A program made the translations under genes and the position numbers. A stretch of 7,118 bases of DNA, taken from NCBI GenBank assembly GCA_947074335.1, contig CAMTPG010000134.1:1-7118 (forward strand). The letters are read 5' to 3'. Positions 1 to 7,118 of the stretch are shown piece after piece. Numbering within the stretch: the stretch's first letter is position 1; each line of letters opens with the position of its first letter. Under the pieces are notes generated by a model. The model had not been told where the DNA came from. It did not search any database and saw only the letters and a list, made by a program, of their open reading frames with translations. This stretch comes from an uncultured Parabacteroides sp. Its GTDB lineage: Bacteria > Bacteroidota > Bacteroidia > Bacteroidales > Tannerellaceae.

Positions 1-1871
1 TGTGGCATTTCGGGAAGAACGGATTCAGTCATGTTAATAGTGGTCAGGCTGCACTTTTCTTTGAGGCCATATCTCCCGGACTGGAAATTCTTTCAGATCG
101 CAGCTGGCAATGCGATTTGTATCCGGCCTATCAGCAGACAGAGGCACCCCATCCTAATTATCGTTTGTCGGAAAGTAATATCCGGTTTGATGCACGACTG
201 GAAAAAGAGGGCTGGAATCAACCGGTTTATGCCGGAAATATGCCCTTTGCGGTTTCGGTTTTTGATGTGGCAAAGAGTCCGTTGGGTCGGCTTGTAAAAC
301 GCCCGATCCCGCTGTTTAAAGATTGGGGTCTGCTGGATTATACTTCGGTGCGAACATCCGATAATGGTGATACTTTGTTTTGCAGTCTGCCCTATAATTG
401 TCATGCAACTCCCTATCTGAAAGTCAATGCACCCGAAGGATTAACAATTGAAATGCTGACCGATAATTATACCGGTGGAAGTCAAAATAATATCCGCGCC
501 GAATACATTACAAAAGCAGGCATTCAGGAATATGAAAGTCTGGGCTGGATGAATGGTCATGAAATGTGGTATCTGATCCCCGACGGAATAGAGGTGCTGG
601 ATGTTAAATTCAGAGAAACCGGGTATGATGCAGATTTTTCGGGTTCCTTTCATTGTAATGATCCCTTTTTCACTGAATTGTGGAAGCGTTCGGCGCGAAC
701 ACTTTATGTAACTATGCGCGATACGTATATGGATTGCCCCGACCGGGAGCGCGCCCAATGGTGGGGAGATGAGGTAAATGAGCTGGGCGAAACCTTTTAT
801 GCCTTGTCGCCTTCAGGTCAGCAGCTGGCATTAAAAGGCATTTACGAATTAATGAACTGGCAGCGTGAAGACGGCACATTCTTTTCTCCTGTTCCTTCAG
901 GCAACTGGGGCAAAGAACTTCCGTTACAAATGCTGGCCTCCATCGGATGGTATGGTTTCTATACTCACTATTTTTATTCGGGCGACAGTAGTTTTGTGGC
1001 ATCTGTTTATCCCGGTATGCAAAAATACCTGCATGAAGTGTGGCAAATTGATCCTTCCGGATTTCCGGTTGTACGCCACGGCGAATGGAGCTGGGGCGAC
1101 TGGGGCGACAATATAGATCTTGGTGTGCTGACCACCTGCTGGTATTATCTGGCTTTGAAAGCTGAAAAGGCATTTGCAGAACAATTGGGTGAAATAGCAG
1201 ATGTACTGCAGATCGAACAAATGATGCAAAAGATTGTCTCGGGCTTTGATGAGCGCTATTGGACAGGCGAAGCCTATCGCTCTCCTGATTATACAGGCGA
1301 AACAGATGATCGTTCACAAGCCATGGCCGTAGTTTCCGGCTTAGCATCTGCTGATAAATATCCGGTTTTATTGGAGCAGTTCAAACAGCAGTATCATGCC
1401 AGTCCGTATATGGAAAAATATGTTTTGGAAGCATTGTTTCTGATGAAAGAACCCGATTTTGCTCTCGACAGGATGAAGCAGCGTTATCAGAATATGATGA
1501 ATTATGATGATTATACAACCTTGTTTGAAGGATGGGGGATTGGTCCTGAGGGTTTTGGCGGAGGAACCATTAATCATGCCTGGAGTGGCGGTCCGTTAAC
1601 AATGCTGAGTCAGCAGGTCTGCGGCATATCTCCCTTATCTCCGGGATTCGAAACATTTTGTATTCAACCGCAATTGGGTTATTTAAACGAAGCCTTTGCT
1701 GCAATTGATACCCGATATGGTTTAATTGAAGTGTCAATGAAACGAGGTAAGAAAAATATAATCATGCATTTAACAGTGCCGGAAAATACATGTGCAGAAG
1801 TGCCGGTTTCAGTAAGCAAAACTAAATATTTTAACGCAGGTAAGCATAAAATTATGATTCATACAGATTAA
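1..1871 (+). CDS. GH78-type alpha-L-rhamnosidase family glycoside hydrolase, 5'-truncated
   Basis: Probably hydrolyses terminal alpha-L-rhamnose or a similar sugar from plant or microbial glycans, by an inverting mechanism typical of the family. The frame is open from base 3 with no stop, giving 622 visible residues. In-frame TTG or ATG codons inside it are not the real start, because family-like sequence (SDRSWQCDLYPAYQQ) already lies upstream of the first TTG at 117. Numbering from base 3, an N-terminal beta-sandwich region is followed by the catalytic (alpha/alpha)6-type domain. This carries DCPDRERAQWWGD (residues 244-256), matching the GH78 DCPxRE...GD signature with the presumed general acid Glu249. 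An aromatic GEWSWGDWGD stretch ends at 369. TLFEGWG holds Glu509, the presumed general base, and a HAWSGGP motif and C-terminal beta-sandwich follow. Family members are usually longer, so perhaps 100-300 residues are missing upstream. The family call is strong. Rhamnose specificity is inferred, since GH78-like proteins can have other substrates. No sugar-uptake or regulatory neighbour is visible. Confidence 0.88.
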   Translation, partial: WHFGKNGFSHVNSGQAALFFEAISPGLEILSDRSWQCDLYPAYQQTEAPHPNYRLSESNIRFDARLEKEGWNQPVYAGNMPFAVSVFDVAKSPLGRLVKRPIPLFKDWGLLDYTSVRTSDNGDTLFCSLPYNCHATPYLKVNAPEGLTIEMLTDNYTGGSQNNIRAEYITKAGIQEYESLGWMNGHEMWYLIPDGIEVLDVKFRETGYDADFSGSFHCNDPFFTELWKRSARTLYVTMRDTYMDCPDRERAQWWGDEVNELGETFYALSPSGQQLALKGIYELMNWQREDGTFFSPVPSGNWGKELPLQMLASIGWYGFYTHYFYSGDSSFVASVYPGMQKYLHEVWQIDPSGFPVVRHGEWSWGDWGDNIDLGVLTTCWYYLALKAEKAFAEQLGEIADVLQIEQMMQKIVSGFDERYWTGEAYRSPDYTGETDDRSQAMAVVSGLASADKYPVLLEQFKQQYHASPYMEKYVLEALFLMKEPDFALDRMKQRYQNMMNYDDYTTLFEGWGIGPEGFGGGTINHAWSGGPLTMLSQQVCGISPLSPGFETFCIQPQLGYLNEAFAAIDTRYGLIEVSMKRGKKNIIMHLTVPENTCAEVPVSVSKTKYFNAGKHKIMIHTD

Positions 1872-1893
1872 ACTTAATTCTTCTTTTAACACT

Positions 1894-1925
1894 ATTGTTT
1901 TAAATAATGATAATACTTACATTTG
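1894..1925 (+). promoter_or_regulatory. Bacteroidota-type promoter for the nuclease gene
   Basis: TACATTTG at 1918-1925 matches the Bacteroides -7 consensus TAnnTTTG exactly. An ATTG at 1894-1897 lies 20 bases upstream, in the expected place for the -33 TTTG element (one mismatch). Transcription would start shortly after 1925, giving a leader of roughly 20-25 bases before the ATG at 1955. This suggests the nuclease is transcribed separately from the glycosidase. It was called from the motif alone. Confidence 0.6.
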
Positions 1926-1954
1926 CATCGAGATAGGAAATAGGTATAGATACA

Positions 1955-2959
1955 ATGGCGAAAAAAAAGAAGACAAAAAGATCGCGGAAAAAGGCTGCGA
2001 AAACATCTTCGTTTATAAAAGGCATTAAAAATATTTTTATTGCTGTATTTATCGTACTTCTTTGTCTTATAGGGAGTTTGTTTGTGTATGATTATTTTCA
2101 TCCTTTACAGACAAATTCTGCCGCTGTAAAATCACAAACGGAAAATAAAAAAGAAATTAAATCCCCGCAAACAGAAAAAAAGACAACTGTTAAAAAGGAT
2201 AAAGAACTTTCGTCTGTAAAACAGAATAAACAACCGGACAAATCCCGGACTAAAACATTCAAAATCCCCGCGGATATTGAAATTCCGAAAATTCGTGATA
2301 AACGAACCGAGCAAATCATCAAACACGAAGGTTATACGGTTTCTTATAATTCAGATTATTGTATTGCGAATTGGGTAGCTTATGAATTAACAGCTGATGA
2401 AGCACTAAGTAAAGATACAGAACGATCCAATAAATTTGTCCCTGATCCGCAGGTGAAGGGAGCTACTGCTCTCAATGAAGATTATACCCGTACCGGATTC
2501 GATCGTGGTCATCTGGCTCCGGCAGGCGATATGAGATGGTCGGCTAAAGCAATGCGCGAATCATTTTATTTCAGCAATATTTGTCCACAGAAACCGGGCT
2601 TAAACCGCGGAATATGGAAAGAACTGGAAGAACAATGCCGATTATGGGCAAAAGAGAACGGCTCCTTATTTATTGTGACAGGACCGGTTATTGAAAAGGA
2701 TATGAGACGTTTGGGGAAAAACCGGGTCGGTGTTCCCGGACAATTTTATAAAGTATTGTGTTATCACGATGGCAATGAATATAAAGCTATCGCCTTTATC
2801 TTTGAAAACAGAGATTATAAAAATACATCTTTACAATCCATGGCCATTCCGGTAGATAGTGTGGAAAAAGTTACACAAATTGATTTTTTTCCAATAATTC
2901 CTTCAGAAGAAGAACGGAAAATGGAGGCTAAAATTGACTGGAATAGTTGGTCTTTTTAA
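1955..2959 (+). CDS. Membrane-anchored DNA/RNA non-specific endonuclease (NUC1/Serratia nuclease family)
   Basis: A 334-residue sugar-non-specific nuclease predicted to cleave DNA and RNA outside the cytoplasm using one divalent metal. The first 16 residues are mostly Lys and Arg. A single hydrophobic segment (about 27-45) follows with no signal-peptidase or lipobox site, so it should be an uncleaved anchor with the positive N-terminus inside and the enzyme in the periplasm. Residues 49-105 form a Lys/Thr/Gln-rich, probably disordered tether. The catalytic domain runs from about 110 to 330. It contains DRGHLAPAGDM, with Asp183-Arg184-Gly185-His186 (His186 the presumed general base). Next is an Asn-x8-Asn block (Asn208 to Asn217) with Trp221 and Glu225, matching the metal-binding Asn119 and Glu127 spacing of Serratia nuclease. 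All key residues are present, so it should be active. The ATG at 1955 is favoured by the promoter just upstream and by the anchor. No immunity protein or inhibitor gene adjoins it, so nutrient scavenging is more likely than a toxin role, though this is inferred. Confidence 0.93.
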   Translation: MAKKKKTKRSRKKAAKTSSFIKGIKNIFIAVFIVLLCLIGSLFVYDYFHPLQTNSAAVKSQTENKKEIKSPQTEKKTTVKKDKELSSVKQNKQPDKSRTKTFKIPADIEIPKIRDKRTEQIIKHEGYTVSYNSDYCIANWVAYELTADEALSKDTERSNKFVPDPQVKGATALNEDYTRTGFDRGHLAPAGDMRWSAKAMRESFYFSNICPQKPGLNRGIWKELEEQCRLWAKENGSLFIVTGPVIEKDMRRLGKNRVGVPGQFYKVLCYHDGNEYKAIAFIFENRDYKNTSLQSMAIPVDSVEKVTQIDFFPIIPSEEERKMEAKIDWNSWSF

Positions 2960-2999
2960 CGTGTTTTTACTGAAGATGATTGAAAAAGAAACAATTATC

Positions 3000-3035
3000 A
3001 TGGAACAATGGATTTTAAATAAATGTTGTATTTAA
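3000..3035 (+). other. Candidate 11-codon mini-ORF upstream of the efflux operon
   Basis: ATG at 3000 opens an 11-codon frame (MEQWILNKCCI) ending with TAA at 3033-3035. Its upstream context, AAAAAGAAACAATTATCATG (2983-3002), closely resembles that of the adaptor gene, AAAAAGACAAGTTATCATG (3092-3110). It could be a leader peptide, the remnant of a duplicated start region, or chance in AT-rich DNA. The peptide resembles nothing I recognise. Confidence 0.15.
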
Positions 3036-3061
3036 GAATCATAATATTTTTTTGTATTTAA
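3026..3061. repeat. Pair of 10-bp direct repeats TTGTATTTAA before the efflux operon
   Basis: TTGTATTTAA occurs exactly at 3026-3035 and again at 3052-3061, 26 bases apart from start to start. The second copy runs into TATTTAAATA (3055-3064), a perfect 10-base palindrome. The location between nuclease and efflux genes would suit an operator for a repressor encoded elsewhere, but repeats made mostly of A and T arise easily by chance. Confidence 0.4.
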
Positions 3062-3107
3062 ATAGGCGTAAATAATAAAATAATAATAAATAAAAAGACA
3101 AGTTATC

Positions 3108-4157
3108 ATGAATGTAAAATTAATCCCGATTTTTGCTTTGGTTGCATTGGCTTCTTGTAGTCATCCAACTGTAAAAGAGCAGGGACCACGTCCGGTTAAA
3201 TTGGCTGAAGTAACCTCTTTAAATGTCGTGGAAAAATCATTTAGCGGCGTAGTCTCTCCCGATCAGTTTAGTGATCTGGCGTTTAAAATGGCAGGACCGC
3301 TTATCTCGATGAATGTTCAAGAGGGACAGAATGTAAAAACAGGTCAGGTCGTGGCAGAAATTGATCCATTGGATTATCAGTGGGAATTTGAAGCGAAAAA
3401 AGCATCTTTTCAAACAGCAGAGGCTCAATTACAACGTGCCCAAAAATTGATTGCAAAGCAAGCGATATCTCAACAGGAATATGAATCCACACAAGCGTCG
3501 TATTCAAATGCACAGGCGGCATTCGAATATGCCCAAAATCAATTGGAGCAAACAAAACTGCGTGCACCTTTCGATGGATTTATTCAGAAAAAATATGTAG
3601 AAAATTATCAGAAAGTGAATGCCGGTCAGGCCATTGTTTGTCTGATTAATCCTACAAAATTACAGGTTCAGTTTACAATGCCTGAAACCAATGTGATCTT
3701 TTTCTCGAATCCCTATTCTATCTATGTGGAATTCGATAACTATAAAGGCATTCGTTTTAAAGCAAAAGTAAAAGAATATGTGGAAGCTTCACCTGATGGT
3801 TCGGGTGTTCCGGTATTCCTGCATATTGATGATCCTGCATTTAATTTGAATAAATATAAAGTTGCAGTAGGATTCTCTTGTCGCGTGATTTTAAATATTG
3901 AAAGTGAATCATTCGATCAGGGCGCTGTTCGTGTTCCTATTTCAGCAATAGTAGCCGACGATGCAAATGATAATAAATATGTTTTTGTATATGATAATCA
4001 GACACAACAGGTAGAACGTCGTGAAATTACCGAAGTGGAATTGATCGGTAAAGATGATGTGGTTGTGACTAAAGGCTTAAAAGCCGGCGACAGAGTGGTT
4101 TGTGCAGGTGCAACACGTCTGGTTAACGGTCAGCAGGTAAAAGTATTAACAGATTAA
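3108..4157 (+). CDS. RND efflux periplasmic adaptor lipoprotein (membrane fusion protein, AcrA/MexA type)
   Basis: A 349-residue adaptor that links an inner-membrane RND pump to an outer-membrane channel. It starts with a lipoprotein signal peptide ending in the lipobox LASC, with the lipidated Cys at 17, so it should be lipid-anchored facing the periplasm. The usual adaptor domains follow in order. The first lipoyl half is at about 55-90 (GPLISMNVQEGQNVKTGQVV). An alpha-helical hairpin rich in Ala, Gln and Glu covers about 91-150. The second lipoyl half is at about 151-182 (LRAPFDGFIQKK). A beta-barrel covers about 183-265 and a membrane-proximal domain runs to the end (GLKAGDRVVCAGATRLVNGQ). 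Length is normal for the family and the start is fixed by the signal peptide. The pump gene begins 19 bases after its stop, so the two are almost surely co-transcribed. Substrates cannot be read from the sequence. There are no Met- or His-rich segments hinting at metal export, which favours a drug or small-organic exporter. Confidence 0.95.
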   Translation: MNVKLIPIFALVALASCSHPTVKEQGPRPVKLAEVTSLNVVEKSFSGVVSPDQFSDLAFKMAGPLISMNVQEGQNVKTGQVVAEIDPLDYQWEFEAKKASFQTAEAQLQRAQKLIAKQAISQQEYESTQASYSNAQAAFEYAQNQLEQTKLRAPFDGFIQKKYVENYQKVNAGQAIVCLINPTKLQVQFTMPETNVIFFSNPYSIYVEFDNYKGIRFKAKVKEYVEASPDGSGVPVFLHIDDPAFNLNKYKVAVGFSCRVILNIESESFDQGAVRVPISAIVADDANDNKYVFVYDNQTQQVERREITEVELIGKDDVVVTKGLKAGDRVVCAGATRLVNGQQVKVLTD

Positions 4158-4176
4158 GCAGAAAAACAAATATACA

Positions 4177-7118
4177 ATGAATATTCCAAAATATTCCTTA
4201 GACAATCAGAAGATAATATACTTCTTTCTGGCTATTATGCTGATAGGTGGTGTAATGTCTTTCTTCAAACTTCCTAAAAAGGAGGATTCACCTTTTGTAA
4301 TCAAACAGGCAGTTTTGGTTACTCAATATCCGGGTGCCGATCCTTTTGAAGTGGAAAGATTGATCACCGAGCCGATTGAACGAGAAATTCAATCCATGTC
4401 GGATGTTTTGCAAATCAAATCCGAATCTTATTACGGTATGTCGAAGATTTCGATTGAATTACAACCGACTATAGATCCCAATTATATGCCTGTAAAATGG
4501 GATGAGTTGCGTAGAAAAGTAATTAATATACAATCAAAACTTCCTACGGGGGCCTCTTCCATTAGTGTGAGTGATGATTTTGGTGATGTATTTGGTATTT
4601 ATTATGCCTTATCAGCCGATGACGGATTTACATATGATGATATGCGCGATTGGGCCCAAAAAATTAAAACCCAGTTAACACCTATCAATGGTGTACAAAA
4701 AGTAATGCTCTTTGGCGAACAGACACAGGTTGTAAATGTAAAAATTTCCATTCCGAAATTAGCCAATTTAGGAATAGATCCCAATTCAATACAGCAGGTT
4801 TTACAAACACAGAATTTATTGGTAAATACAGGTGAGATACAGACCGGTACTTATTCTCTGCGTGTTCGTGCCGAAGGTACCTATAAAGATATTCAGGATA
4901 TTCGCGAACAGTTGATCGTAACAAAAGGCGGCGGAGAAGTTCGTTTGGGCGATATAGCCACTATCGAAAGGGGTTATATGGATCCGCCATCCACATTAAT
5001 GCGTGTTGATGGTAAACGCGCCATAGGTATTGGTGTTGCAACCGGTGCAAAAGATGATGTGGTAGCTGTAGGTAATGCTGTGGCTGCTAAACTGGCCGAA
5101 ATGGAACCGATTTTTCCGATCGGAATGGAAATGAAAACAATCTATCCCGAAAATAAAATTGCCGATGAAGCCAATAATGGTTTTATTTTGAACCTGATGG
5201 AATCGTTGCTGATTGTAATCGTTGTAATCTTCCTTGTGATGGGTTCGCGTGCAGGTATGCTGGTAGGTAGTTCTTTATTATTCTCGGTAGGTGGAACATT
5301 GTTGTTGATGTTATTGATGGGCGTAGGTTTGAACCGTACATCATTGGCAGCTTTCATTATTGCAATGGGTATGTTGGTTGATAATGCCATTGTAGTTACC
5401 GATAATGCACAGATTGGTATTAAACGCGGTGTTCCGCGTCGTCAGGCATTGATTGACGGTGCAATCAAACCACAATGGGCACTTTTAGGTGCTACCTTTA
5501 TTGCGGTTTGTTCATTTCTTCCTTTGTATCTGGCGCCTGCATCTGTGGCCGAGATCGTTAAACCTTTATTTATTGTATTGGCTGTATCTTTGGGTTTAAG
5601 CTGGATTTTGGCTTTAACACAAACTCCAACATTCGGTAATTTTATTTTGAAAGAGAAAAAACCGGGTGAAGAAAGTAAAGATCCTTACGACTCTAAATTA
5701 TACCATCGCTTTGAGAAAATCCTGTCGCGATTAATCAAACGACGTTACATTACGCTGGGTTCTGTTGTTGTTACACTGTTCATTGCTTTATATGTAATGA
5801 GTGTGATGCCGCAAAGTTTCTTCCCTATTATGAATAAACCCTATTTTCGTGCCGATTTAATATTCCCGGAAGGTTATGGAATTGAAGATGTCGAATCGAA
5901 AGTACTGGAAATTGAAGATTATCTGAAAACAAACGATAAAATTAAATCCTATTCATTCACCATGGGCGGTTCGCCGGTTCGTTATTATCTGGCAAGTACA
6001 TCCTTAGGCCCGAAACCTAATTTTGCCAATGTTTTGATTGAAACGGTAAAATCAAAAGATGCACAAGCCGAAGAAACGAAATTCTACGAATATATGGTGG
6101 CTAATTATCCTGATATCCTGACCCGTTCGGCGCTGTTTGCGCTCTCGCCTGTACCTGATGCAGCGATCGAAATTGGTTTTATCGGTGATAATGTGGATTC
6201 ATTAATCGCACTAACCCAACAGGCTCAGGCCATTGCACGTAATTATGATGATGTAATGGAAGTGCGTAACAGTTGGGGTAATAAAGTGCCTGTATGGAAA
6301 CCTCTTTATTCGCAGGAAAAAGGATTGCGTTTGGGAATTACCCGTCAGCAGGTAGCCTATTCGCTTCGATCGGCAACTAATGGTATACCTTTGGGCGAAT
6401 ATCGTGAAAATGATGTGTTTATGCCTATTCTTATGAAGGATGCCGATTTGCGGTCTATGAATCTGAATGATATCAAAACATTACCTGTATATAGTGCAAA
6501 AGGAGAACCGGTAACCGTTGAACAGGTAATTGATGATTTTGCTCTCGATTATGAATTCAATGTGGTAAAACGATACAATCGCCAGCGCTACATGATGATG
6601 CAGTGTGAACCCAAACGTGGTGCAAATACAATGGCTGCATTCAGCCATTTGTGGCAGGATATCCAAGATCAGATCAAAGTTCCCGAAGGTTATAAAATGC
6701 AATATTTTGGCGAACAATCCGAACAGGATAAAGGAAATACAGCCATTGCTAAAAATATTCCTCTGATGTTTGGTTTGATTTATATTACCTTGTTATTCCT
6801 GTTCCCCAAATATTACCGCAAACCGGTTCTGATCATGTGTATGTTGCCTTTGATCTTTATCGGAGTTGTATTGGGATTGCTTGTATTTGGTAAATCGCTC
6901 GATTTCTTTGCCACTCTCGGATTGCTTGGTTTGATTGGTATGAATATCAAAAATGCAATTGTATTGGTAGATGAGATCGGCATACAGCTTAATACCGGAT
7001 TAGCTCCGGCAACTGCTGTTATTGAAGCAACCAAAACACGTATTGTTCCGGTAACAATGGCTTCGGGCACTACAATTTTAGGTATGTTACCCTTGTTAGG
7101 TGATGCGATGTTCGCCGG
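4177..7118 (+). CDS. RND family efflux pump, inner-membrane permease (AcrB-like), 3'-truncated
   Basis: A proton-driven exporter of the AcrB/HAE type and partner of the adaptor upstream. The frame is open from ATG 4177 to the window edge (980 complete codons). AcrB has 1049 residues, so only the last membrane segments and tail should be missing. TM1 lies at about 12-31. A periplasmic porter region (FVIKQAVLVTQYPGA onward) follows. TM2-TM4 lie at about 343-409, TM5-TM6 near 430-490, TM7 at about 524-543, a second porter region after it, then TM8 onward from about 861. By hand alignment the proton-relay positions are Asp402 (AcrB Asp407), Asn403 in place of Asp408, Lys925 in NIKNAIVLVDE (Lys940) and Arg955 (Arg971). 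Internal duplication of the two halves fits the family. No stop or frameshift interrupts it. The VDNAIVV motif argues against the heavy-metal subfamily. The drug specificity is unknown. A TolC-like channel gene would be expected nearby but is not in the window. Confidence 0.95.
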   Translation, partial: MNIPKYSLDNQKIIYFFLAIMLIGGVMSFFKLPKKEDSPFVIKQAVLVTQYPGADPFEVERLITEPIEREIQSMSDVLQIKSESYYGMSKISIELQPTIDPNYMPVKWDELRRKVINIQSKLPTGASSISVSDDFGDVFGIYYALSADDGFTYDDMRDWAQKIKTQLTPINGVQKVMLFGEQTQVVNVKISIPKLANLGIDPNSIQQVLQTQNLLVNTGEIQTGTYSLRVRAEGTYKDIQDIREQLIVTKGGGEVRLGDIATIERGYMDPPSTLMRVDGKRAIGIGVATGAKDDVVAVGNAVAAKLAEMEPIFPIGMEMKTIYPENKIADEANNGFILNLMESLLIVIVVIFLVMGSRAGMLVGSSLLFSVGGTLLLMLLMGVGLNRTSLAAFIIAMGMLVDNAIVVTDNAQIGIKRGVPRRQALIDGAIKPQWALLGATFIAVCSFLPLYLAPASVAEIVKPLFIVLAVSLGLSWILALTQTPTFGNFILKEKKPGEESKDPYDSKLYHRFEKILSRLIKRRYITLGSVVVTLFIALYVMSVMPQSFFPIMNKPYFRADLIFPEGYGIEDVESKVLEIEDYLKTNDKIKSYSFTMGGSPVRYYLASTSLGPKPNFANVLIETVKSKDAQAEETKFYEYMVANYPDILTRSALFALSPVPDAAIEIGFIGDNVDSLIALTQQAQAIARNYDDVMEVRNSWGNKVPVWKPLYSQEKGLRLGITRQQVAYSLRSATNGIPLGEYRENDVFMPILMKDADLRSMNLNDIKTLPVYSAKGEPVTVEQVIDDFALDYEFNVVKRYNRQRYMMMQCEPKRGANTMAAFSHLWQDIQDQIKVPEGYKMQYFGEQSEQDKGNTAIAKNIPLMFGLIYITLLFLFPKYYRKPVLIMCMLPLIFIGVVLGLLVFGKSLDFFATLGLLGLIGMNIKNAIVLVDEIGIQLNTGLAPATAVIEATKTRIVPVTMASGTTILGMLPLLGDAMFA

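Larger units (their letters stand above)
2960..3107 (+). promoter_or_regulatory. AT-rich leader and likely control region of the efflux operon
   Basis: This 148-base gap must carry the efflux promoter unless the operon is read through from the nuclease. Bases 3036-3107 hold only 11 G or C of 72. No exact TAnnTTTG is present. The nearest is TATTTTTTTG at 3045-3054, two bases too long. TTTG at 3051-3054 could instead be a -33 element with a degenerate TA-rich -7 near 3076. The A-rich, unstructured stretch before the ATG is typical of Bacteroidota genes that do not use a Shine-Dalgarno sequence. No clear hairpin terminator follows the nuclease stop. The gap also contains a repeated 10-mer and a mini-ORF, listed separately. 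Confidence 0.45.

Noticed and set aside
117..119. TTG at 117 as the start of the glycosidase
   Set aside because: The frame is open back to base 3 and the residues before 117 already look like family sequence, so the true start is left of the window.
712..1347. A 211-codon open frame on the minus strand inside the glycosidase gene
   Set aside because: It is antisense to the catalytic core of a clearly conserved enzyme, and its translation (rich in Arg, Ser, Pro and His) resembles no family. It is a shadow frame.
1881..1906. Possible hairpin terminator after the glycosidase (AACA-CTAT-TGTT core)
   Set aside because: The perfect stem is only 4 bp, with mismatches outside it and no GC-rich part, so it is too weak to call.
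3045..3054. TATTTTTTTG as a -7 promoter element for the efflux operon
   Set aside because: There are four bases rather than two between TA and TTTG, and no TTTG sits at a suitable distance upstream. It is noted only as a weak candidate.
6481..7070. Minus-strand open frames within the pump gene
   Set aside because: They overlap the conserved C-terminal half of the RND pump and encode nothing recognisable.

Overview
The window suggests a Bacteroidota genome, most likely Bacteroidales. The DNA is moderately AT-rich with very AT-rich gaps between genes. The starts lack clear Shine-Dalgarno sequences, and one gap carries a good match to the Bacteroides-type promoter (TTG, 20-nt spacer, TAnnTTTG). 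The efflux adaptor is a lipoprotein, and the protein families fit that phylum. The genus cannot be read from the sequence.

There are four protein genes, all on the + strand, in three blocks. (1) Positions 1-1871 hold the 3' part of a large glycoside hydrolase of the alpha-L-rhamnosidase (GH78) type. Its reading frame is open from the left edge, so the N-terminus lies outside the window. (2) Positions 1955-2959 hold a complete DNA/RNA non-specific endonuclease of the Serratia nuclease type. It is anchored by one N-terminal membrane segment and has its own predicted promoter. (3) Positions 3108-7118 hold an RND efflux operon: a lipoprotein periplasmic adaptor (3108-4157) and, 19 bases on, an inner-membrane RND pump (4177 to the right edge, truncated near its C-terminus). 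No outer-membrane TolC-like channel or local regulator is visible. The channel may lie just downstream.

The three blocks look functionally independent: carbohydrate degradation, extracytoplasmic nucleic-acid cleavage, and export. The adaptor and pump would form a proton-driven complex across the periplasm. No RNA genes, mobile elements, CRISPR arrays or convincing hairpin terminators were found, and no gene-free stretch exceeds 300 bases.

I did not find an obviously new system. The points most worth a second look are the 148-base gap before the efflux operon (a repeated 10-mer, a duplicated start-codon context with an 11-codon mini-ORF, and an AT-only palindrome) and the Asp-Asn pair in the pump where AcrB has Asp-Asp.
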